Shown: piece after piece, positions 59,030 to 64,000 of the stretch
Layout of the letters: the number at the start of each line of letters is the position of its first letter
How positions within the stretch are numbered: position 1 is the first letter of the stretch
Assembly (NCBI RefSeq): GCF_000719135.1
Contig: NZ_JOEK01000014.1
Span: 186,001 to 250,000, forward strand
Source of the DNA: Streptomyces avicenniae
GTDB lineage: Bacteria; Actinomycetota; Actinomycetes; Streptomycetales; Streptomycetaceae
Direction: 5' to 3'
DNA length: 64,000 nucleotides
Made by a program: the position numbers and the translations under genes
Notes under the pieces: generated by a model
The model's input: only the letters and a program-made list of their open reading frames with translations
Databases searched by the model: none
What the model was told of the DNA's origin: nothing

Positions 59030-60004
59030 TCAGACCGCCTCCCGGACGCGCTCCGCCGCCCGCAGGCGGGCCGGGGCGGCGCGGCTGTTGTCCGCCAGCT
59101 CCTCGGCGGACGGCTGCTCGGCGCCGCGGGTCAGCAGCCGCAGGCGCGGCTGGTACTGCTCGGGGACGACGGGCAGGCCGGGCGGCGCGGTGCCGGTCGC
59201 GCCCTCGGCCAGGGTGCGCTTCACGAGCCGGTCCTCCAGGGAGTGATAGGACAGGACGGCGATCCGGCCGCCGACGGCGAGGGCGCCGATCGCGGCGGGC
59301 AGCGCCCGCTCCAGCACGGACAGCTCGCCGTTGACCTCGATGCGCAGGGCCTGGAACGTGCGTTTGGCGGGGTTGCCGCCGGTGCGTTTGGCGGCCTGCG
59401 GCAGGGCGTCGCGGATGAGGGTGACGAGCCGCGCGCTGCCCGTGAGGGGTTCGCGGGCCCGTTCCCTGACGACGGCTTCGACGATCTTGCGGGCGAACTT
59501 CTCCTCGCCGTAGGCGCGCAGGATGCGGACCAGCTCGCCCGGCGGGTAGGTGTTGAGGACGTCGGCGGCGCTCGGCCCCGTCGTCTGGTCCATGCGCATG
59601 TCGAGCGGCGCGTCCTGGGAGTAGGCGAAGCCGCGGTCGGCCTCGTCCAGCTGCATGGAGGAGACGCCGAGGTCGAACAGCACGCCCGCCACCCGGGTGA
59701 CGCCCAGTCGGGCGAGAGCGGAGGGCAGCTGGTCGTACACGGCGTGCACGAGTGTCGCCCGGTCGCCGTACGGCGCGAGCCGCTGCCCGGCGAGCCGCAG
59801 CGCCTCGGTGTCGCGGTCGAGGGCGACGAGGCGGACGTCGGGGAAGGTGTCGAGCAACGCCTCGCTGTGGCCGCCGAGCCCGAGGGTGCAGTCCACGACG
59901 ACGGCGTCGGGGCGGCGCAGCGCGGGGGCCAGCAGGTCCAGGCAGCGGTGGAGCATGACGGGGCGGTGCCTGGCTTCCGGGGGCCGGTCGTTGCTGGTCG
60001 TCAT
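59030..60004 (-). CDS. rsmH: 16S rRNA (cytosine1402-N4)-methyltransferase
   Basis: A 324-residue SAM-dependent methyltransferase (MraW). Motifs [13 protein letters not shown], the SAM loop [31 protein letters not shown], and the C-terminal [12 protein letters not shown] are intact. The ATG follows GGAAGG. It is the first gene of the cluster on this strand, with a good promoter about 150 bases upstream. Its stop is one base from the ftsL start. No mraZ precedes it. Confidence 0.96.
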   Translation of the reverse strand: MTTSNDRPPEARHRPVMLHRCLDLLAPALRRPDAVVVDCTLGLGGHSEALLDTFPDVRLVALDRDTEALRLAGQRLAPYGDRATLVHAVYDQLPSALARLGVTRVAGVLFDLGVSSMQLDEADRGFAYSQDAPLDMRMDQTTGPSAADVLNTYPPGELVRILRAYGEEKFARKIVEAVVRERAREPLTGSARLVTLIRDALPQAAKRTGGNPAKRTFQALRIEVNGELSVLERALPAAIGALAVGGRIAVLSYHSLEDRLVKRTLAEGATGTAPPGLPVVPEQYQPRLRLLTRGAEQPSAEELADNSRAAPARLRAAERVREAV

Positions 60005-60151
60005 GCGCCTTCCGAACGGGGAGGGGAGATCGGGTGACGGCGGGGACGCCCACGGCCCGGCGCGGTTCCGCGGCGCCGTACGGCGGACTCCGCGGGGCCC
60101 CTCGGGAGGGGGTGGGACAGGCGACGGACGCACGTCTCCCCGGTGCGCGTC

Positions 60152-60179
60152 ACACTAGCCCACCTGTTTCCGCGGTCAA
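60152..60179 (-). promoter_or_regulatory. promoter of the rsmH-ftsL-ftsI-mur cluster
   Basis: TTGACC (60179-60174), 16-bp spacer, TAGTGT (60157-60152), reading towards rsmH. The start point would be near 60146, giving a leader of about 140 bases. The -10 is identical to that of the predicted ftsZ promoter. Confidence 0.6.
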
Positions 60180-60280
60180 TCACTGCGGTTGATCGTGTGG
60201 GGCGTTTCGGGACGCGCCTGTGACCCTCATCACCTCTCTGGAGGAGACGGGGTGCGGGCTCGCGTACTACCTTCACGGAT

Positions 60281-60796
60281 ATGTCTCATACGGTCACAGA
60301 CGAGCTGGTCGAGGCCAACCGCGGCTACGCGGAACGCTTCACCGCGCCGCTCCCCAGCCCTCGCCCCGCCCGCAGAACGGCGATCGTCGCGTGCATGGAC
60401 GCCCGGCTCGACCTGCACGCGGCCCTGGGTCTCGACCTGGGCGACTGCCACACGATCCGCAACGCGGGCGGCGTCATCACGGACGACGTGATCCGCTCCC
60501 TGACGATCAGCCAGCGTCGCCTCGGCACCCGTTCGGTCGTGCTGATCCACCACACGCAGTGCGGCCTGGAAACGCTCACGGAGGACTTCAGGTACGAACT
60601 GGAGCACGAGGTCGGGCAGCGTCCGGCGTGGCCGGTGGACTCGTTCAGCGACGTGGACCAGGACGTACGCCAGTCCCTGGCCCGGGTGCGCACCTCCCCC
60701 TTCCTCCTCCACACTGAGGACGTACGCGGCTTCGTGTTCGACGTGACGACGGGTCTGCTCCGCGAGATCGACGGCGCGGAGGACACCGCGCGGTGA
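60281..60796 (+). CDS. beta-class carbonic anhydrase
   Basis: A 171-residue zinc enzyme interconverting CO2 and bicarbonate. Zinc ligands C38, H91 and C94 (VACMDAR, LIHHTQCG) and the Asp-Arg pair D40-R42 are present. It is shorter than plant-type enzymes and resembles the small actinobacterial clade. The ATG has no strong ribosome site; a TACCTT hexamer at 60268-60273 might make the message leaderless. It is divergent from rsmH across 276 bp that holds the rsmH promoter and no other clear feature. Confidence 0.92.
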   Translation: MSHTVTDELVEANRGYAERFTAPLPSPRPARRTAIVACMDARLDLHAALGLDLGDCHTIRNAGGVITDDVIRSLTISQRRLGTRSVVLIHHTQCGLETLTEDFRYELEHEVGQRPAWPVDSFSDVDQDVRQSLARVRTSPFLLHTEDVRGFVFDVTTGLLREIDGAEDTAR

Positions 60797-60800
60797 CGTC

Positions 60801-60838
60801 GGTCGCCGTTGTGTGAACAATGCTGGGGGGCGGCGACC
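60801..60838. promoter_or_regulatory. nested inverted repeat between carbonic anhydrase and MoxR genes
   Basis: GGTCGCCG (60801-60808) pairs with CGGCGACC (60831-60838), loop 22. Inside, TTGTGTGAACAA (60809-60820) is itself an inverted repeat. It lies four bases after the carbonic anhydrase stop and may be a terminator or an operator for the MoxR operon. Confidence 0.4.
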
Positions 60839-60932
60839 GGCCGGTGCCGATGCGGCGCGGGGCGGCCGGGGTGGCCCGTACGGATGCGCCGAGCCGGGCT
60901 CGGGGCATGGTTCATGGGCCGAGGAGGGCCGC

Positions 60933-61928
60933 TTGACGACCTATGAGGAGCAGGACAGGCTCAGCGATCTGAGCGCCACCGCGGAGCGGGTACGCCGCGC
61001 GGTGGAGAGTGTGATCGAGGGCAAGCCGGAGGTCGTCCGGCTCTCGCTGACGGTTCTGCTCGCGGGCGGACACCTCCTGCTGGAGGACGTGCCCGGCGTC
61101 GGCAAGACGATGCTGGCGAAGGCGCTGGCGCGGTCGATCGACTGCTCGATGCAGCGCATCCAGTTCACGCCCGACCTGCTGCCGTCGGACATCACCGGCG
61201 TCAGCATCTACGACCAGAACCGCAAGGAGTTCGAGTTCAAGCCGGGGGCGGTCTTCGCGCAGATCGTCATCGGCGACGAGATCAACCGCGCCTCGCCGAA
61301 GACGCAGTCGGCGCTCCTGGAGGCCATGGAGGAGCGGCAGGTCACGGCGGACGGGCACACGTACGAGCTGCCGGAGCCGTTCATGGTCATCGCCACGCAG
61401 AACCCCGTGGAGATGGAGGGCACCTACCCGCTGCCGGAGGCGCAGCGCGACCGCTTCATGGCGCGCGTGTCCGTCGGCTACCCGGGGCCCGACGCCGAGA
61501 TGCGGATGCTGGCCTCGCACGGCGGGACGTCGCCGCTCGACGCCCTGAAGCCCGCCGCCCACGCGCAGGACGTGACGCGGCTGATCTCCCTGGTGCGGGA
61601 CGTGCACGTCTCCGAGGCCGTGCGCCGCTACGTGGTGGACCTCGCCGCGGCGACCCGCACCCACCCCGAGCTGCGGCTCGGCGCGTCGCCGCGCGCGACG
61701 CTGCACCTGCTGCGGGCGGCGCGGGCCGCGGCGGCGCTGGCGGGGCGGGGCTTCGTGCTGCCGGACGACGTGCAGCAGCTCGCCGTCCCCGTCCTGGCGC
61801 ACCGGCTGCTGCCGACCGCCCAGGCGCAGCTGAACCGGCAGAGCACGGGCGACCTCGTGTACGACATCCTGCGCCGCACGCCCGTGCCTGACGCCTACGC
61901 GGCCCAGCCGCAGGCGCGGGGCTACTGA
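60933..61928 (+). CDS. MoxR-family AAA+ ATPase
   Basis: A 331-residue AAA+ chaperone-like ATPase. Walker A is EDVPGVGKTMLAKALA (about 48-63), Walker B GDEINRASPKTQSALLEAMEE, and sensor 1 is in VIATQNPVEMEGTYPLPEAQRDRF. A TTG at 60933 is chosen because GAGGAGGG lies five bases before it; this defines the start. The stop overlaps the DUF58 gene start by one base. MoxR proteins remodel partners carrying von Willebrand A or DUF58 domains encoded next to them. Confidence 0.93.
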   Translation: MTTYEEQDRLSDLSATAERVRRAVESVIEGKPEVVRLSLTVLLAGGHLLLEDVPGVGKTMLAKALARSIDCSMQRIQFTPDLLPSDITGVSIYDQNRKEFEFKPGAVFAQIVIGDEINRASPKTQSALLEAMEERQVTADGHTYELPEPFMVIATQNPVEMEGTYPLPEAQRDRFMARVSVGYPGPDAEMRMLASHGGTSPLDALKPAAHAQDVTRLISLVRDVHVSEAVRRYVVDLAAATRTHPELRLGASPRATLHLLRAARAAAALAGRGFVLPDDVQQLAVPVLAHRLLPTAQAQLNRQSTGDLVYDILRRTPVPDAYAAQPQARGY

Positions 61929-63229
61929 TGGCCGCGCCCGTGGCAGCCGGTACGGGCGTGGACGAACGGGAGTCGCTGCGCGCCGCGTTCGGCGGGCTGA
62001 CGACACGTGGCCGGTCGTTCGTGGCCGCCGGTGGCGCCGCGACGCTGTGCTCGTACGCGCTGGGGCAGCCCGACCTGCTGCGCGTGGGCGTACTGCTGGC
62101 CGTGCTGCCGCTGCTGTGCGTCCTGGTGCTGCACGGCACGCGCAGCCGCGTCACGGCGACGCGGCGTCTGACGCCGGAGCGCGTCCCGGCGGGTGGCGAC
62201 GCGCGGGTGCACCTGCGCGTGGAGAACGTGGGGCGGCTCCCGAGCGGCCTGCTGCTGCTCCAGGACCGCGTGCCGTACATGCTGGGGCCCCGGCCGCGGT
62301 TCGTGCTGGACAGGATCGAGCCGGGCGGGCGCCGCGAGGTGACGTACCGGGTGCGGTCCGACATGCGGGGCCGCTATCCGCTCGGCCCGCTGGAGCTGCG
62401 GCTCACCGACCCGTTCGGCATGGCGGAGCTGAGCCGCTCCTTCAGCACGTCGGACACGATGACGGTGCTGCCGTACGTCGAGCCGCTGCCGCCCGCCCGT
62501 CTCGGCGGGAACGCGAACGGCGCGGGGGACGGCGCGCGGCGCGGTCTCGCCGCGGTCGGCGAGGACGACATCATCCCGCGCGACTACCGGCACGGGGACG
62601 ACCTGCGGCGGGTCCACTGGCGTTCGACCGCGCACCGCGGCGCGCTCATGGTGCGGCGCGAGGAACAGCCGCGGCGGACGCAGTGCACCGTGCTGCTGGA
62701 CACGCGCCGGTCGGCGTACCTGGGCGCAGGGCCCGAATCGGCGTTCGAGCGGGCGGTGTCGGGTGCGGCGTCGATGGTGCGGCACCTGGCGGACCAGGGG
62801 TACGAGGTGCGGCTACTCACCGACACGGGGCTGGTCGTGCCCCGTCCCGGCGCGGAGCCGGGCGACGTGCTGGAGCGGGTGGGCGTGATGATGGACGTGC
62901 TCGCCGGGGTGGAGCCGTCGGCGGGCGAGTCCCTGGAGGCGGCGGAGCAGGTGCTGCGGCCGTCGGACAGCGGGCTCGTCGTCGCCTTCACGGGGGCGCT
63001 GGACGACGCGCGCAGCGCCGCGCTCGGGCGTCTGCGGCCCCGGCAGGGGGCGGCGCTCGCCTTCGTGGTGGGCGGTCAGCGGGACGCGGCGGCAGAGGCG
63101 CGGCAGCTGGCCGCCGTGCGGGCGGCGGGCTGGGCGGCGCAGCTGCTCGGGGCCGGTGTGCCGCTGGGGCACGCCTGGCAGCAGGCGGCGTCGGAGCAGT
63201 CGGGCGACGCGGCGGGACGGTACGGATGA
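61928..63229 (+). CDS. DUF58 domain membrane protein
   Basis: A 433-residue protein with two membrane segments near 30-70, a beta-rich region (RLTPERVPAGGDARVHLRVENVGR), and the DUF58 signature DIIPRDYRHGDDLRRVHWRSTAHRGALMVRREE near 215-247. The domain is related to von Willebrand A folds and is a usual MoxR partner. Membrane-bound, role unknown. It is coupled to the MoxR gene (TGATG), and a 14-codon frame bridges its stop to the next gene. Confidence 0.92.
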   Translation: MAAPVAAGTGVDERESLRAAFGGLTTRGRSFVAAGGAATLCSYALGQPDLLRVGVLLAVLPLLCVLVLHGTRSRVTATRRLTPERVPAGGDARVHLRVENVGRLPSGLLLLQDRVPYMLGPRPRFVLDRIEPGGRREVTYRVRSDMRGRYPLGPLELRLTDPFGMAELSRSFSTSDTMTVLPYVEPLPPARLGGNANGAGDGARRGLAAVGEDDIIPRDYRHGDDLRRVHWRSTAHRGALMVRREEQPRRTQCTVLLDTRRSAYLGAGPESAFERAVSGAASMVRHLADQGYEVRLLTDTGLVVPRPGAEPGDVLERVGVMMDVLAGVEPSAGESLEAAEQVLRPSDSGLVVAFTGALDDARSAALGRLRPRQGAALAFVVGGQRDAAAEARQLAAVRAAGWAAQLLGAGVPLGHAWQQAASEQSGDAAGRYG

Positions 63230-63270
63230 CCGGGGCGGACGCGCGGGGACACGCGGGGGGATGGCACTGA
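63226..63270 (+). other. 14-codon open frame bridging DUF58 and transglutaminase genes
   Basis: An ATG overlapping the DUF58 stop codon (ATGA) opens a 14-codon frame that ends with TGA overlapping the ATG at 63270 (TGATG). If translated it would carry terminating ribosomes to the next start codon. The peptide is Gly/His-rich and has no clear character, so the frame may be chance. Confidence 0.35.
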
Positions 63271-64000
63271 TGGACAGCAGGGTGCGGACGGCGTGCGCCG
63301 CCTGGGTGGCGACGATGGCGGCGGCTGTCGCGCTGCTGCCGCTGATCGACGGCTCGGACTGGTTCGCGCAGGCGGCGCTGCTGCTGGCGGCGCAGACGGC
63401 CACCGGGATGATCAGCCGCGCCGTGGGCGCGCCGGGGCCGGTGACGTTCGCGGCGCAGCTGGCCGTCTCCCTGATCGTGCTCACCCTGGTGTCGGCGCCC
63501 GACTTCGCGCCGGGCGGCTTCGTGCCGAGCCCGGGGGCGCTCGGCGAGCTGGGGCGTCTGCTGACGGCGGGGGCCGAGGACATCGGGCGCTACACGGCCC
63601 CGGCGCCCGAGACCGACGGCATCAGGCTGATGGTCTTCGCGGGCGTCCTGCTCATCGGGCTGATGGTGGACGTTCTCGCGGTGACCGTGCGCGGCGCGGC
63701 GGCGGCGGGACTGCCGCTGCTCGCGCTGTACTCGGTGGCGGCCGGGGTGGGCGGCGACGACGCGGGCTGGCCTTACTTCCTCGCGGCGGCGGCGGGTTAC
63801 CTCGTGCTGCTGCTGGCGGACGGCAGGGACCGCGCGGAGCGGTGGGGGCGGGTCTTCGGCGCCCCGGGGCAGGACCCGTCCGCGGCGCGGCCCGGCCGGG
63901 CGCCGCGACTGCGGGCCGGGCGGCGGATCGGCGTGCTGACGCTGGGGGTGGCGGTCGCGGTGCCCGCGCTGCTGCCGTCGCTCGGCTCGGGGCTGCTGGA
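63270..64000 (+). CDS. transglutaminase-like (TgpA/DUF3488) membrane protein, cut by window end
   Basis: The first 243 residues only; the frame stays open to the edge. Hydrophobic segments occur near 8-28, 33-50, 54-75, 112-130, 135-155, 162-180 and 220-238, the N-terminal membrane domain of TgpA-type proteins, which then carry an extracytoplasmic transglutaminase-like domain (beyond the window). MoxR-DUF58-transglutaminase is a standard operon in actinobacteria. The ATG at 63270 has GGGGGG nine bases upstream and meets the short frame ahead; an ATG at 63261 is the alternative. Confidence 0.85.
   Translation, partial: MDSRVRTACAAWVATMAAAVALLPLIDGSDWFAQAALLLAAQTATGMISRAVGAPGPVTFAAQLAVSLIVLTLVSAPDFAPGGFVPSPGALGELGRLLTAGAEDIGRYTAPAPETDGIRLMVFAGVLLIGLMVDVLAVTVRGAAAAGLPLLALYSVAAGVGGDDAGWPYFLAAAAGYLVLLLADGRDRAERWGRVFGAPGQDPSAARPGRAPRLRAGRRIGVLTLGVAVAVPALLPSLGSGLL

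Overview
The window is a 64 kb piece of an actinobacterial chromosome, most probably Streptomyces or a close streptomycete. The grounds are very high G+C with near-exclusive G/C third codon positions, a his operon carrying a PriA-type hisA and a RidA gene, a DivIVA-SepF-YggT-PgeF-FtsZ block joined to dcw genes, GTG/TTG starts, and many 1- or 4-base stop/start overlaps. I see no insertion sequence, prophage, CRISPR array, tRNA or rRNA gene. The region reads as conserved core chromosome, not an accessory island.

Layout. 0.2-6.3 kb holds a membrane protein, an MmyB-type XRE regulator divergent from an FMN reductase, an aldehyde dehydrogenase divergent from a TetR regulator, and a LysR regulator. 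6.4-9.9 kb is sdhCAB, divergent from the LysR gene across a perfect 19-bp palindrome. 10-15.7 kb is a minus-strand histidine operon hisD-hisC-hisB-(52-aa membrane peptide)-hisH-priA-ridA-hisF. 15.9-22.4 kb has a LON-domain protein, a YbaK deacylase, a HAD phosphatase, a membrane protein, an ABC exporter, an NYN-domain protein and a 41-aa basic peptide. 22.5-26.4 kb is dnaE with a small downstream gene. 26.6-38.2 kb is a mosaic: DsbA-like protein, an ABC transporter divergent from a two-component system, a hydrolase, an MscS channel, an acetyltransferase, a Na+/H+ antiporter, RluD, LspA and a DksA/TraR protein.

38.2-41.9 kb is ileS with a long leader that reads as a T-box riboswitch with an AUC specifier, probably acting on translation. 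The enzyme is IleS2-like, and its HIGH motif is replaced by GAHH.

41.9-60 kb is the division and wall cluster on the minus strand, read from rsmH to divIVA: rsmH, ftsL, ftsI, murE, murF, mraY, murD, ftsW, murG, ftsQ, ftsZ, pgeF, yggS, sepF, yggT, divIVA. Most upstream genes are translationally coupled. A good promoter precedes rsmH, and ftsZ has its own 280-bp A+T-richer leader with a promoter and a hairpin. mraZ, murC, ddl and ftsA are absent. The right edge has a beta-carbonic anhydrase and a MoxR-DUF58-transglutaminase operon cut by the window end.

Several single genes (XRE, TetR, sdhC, LON, histidine kinase) have a -10-like hexamer placed so that transcription should start at the start codon, suggesting leaderless mRNAs. 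Nothing in the window is clearly a new multi-gene system. The best leads are regulatory (T-box, palindromes, ftsZ leader), the altered IleS signature, and small conserved-looking proteins. All promoter, operator and terminator calls were made by eye.
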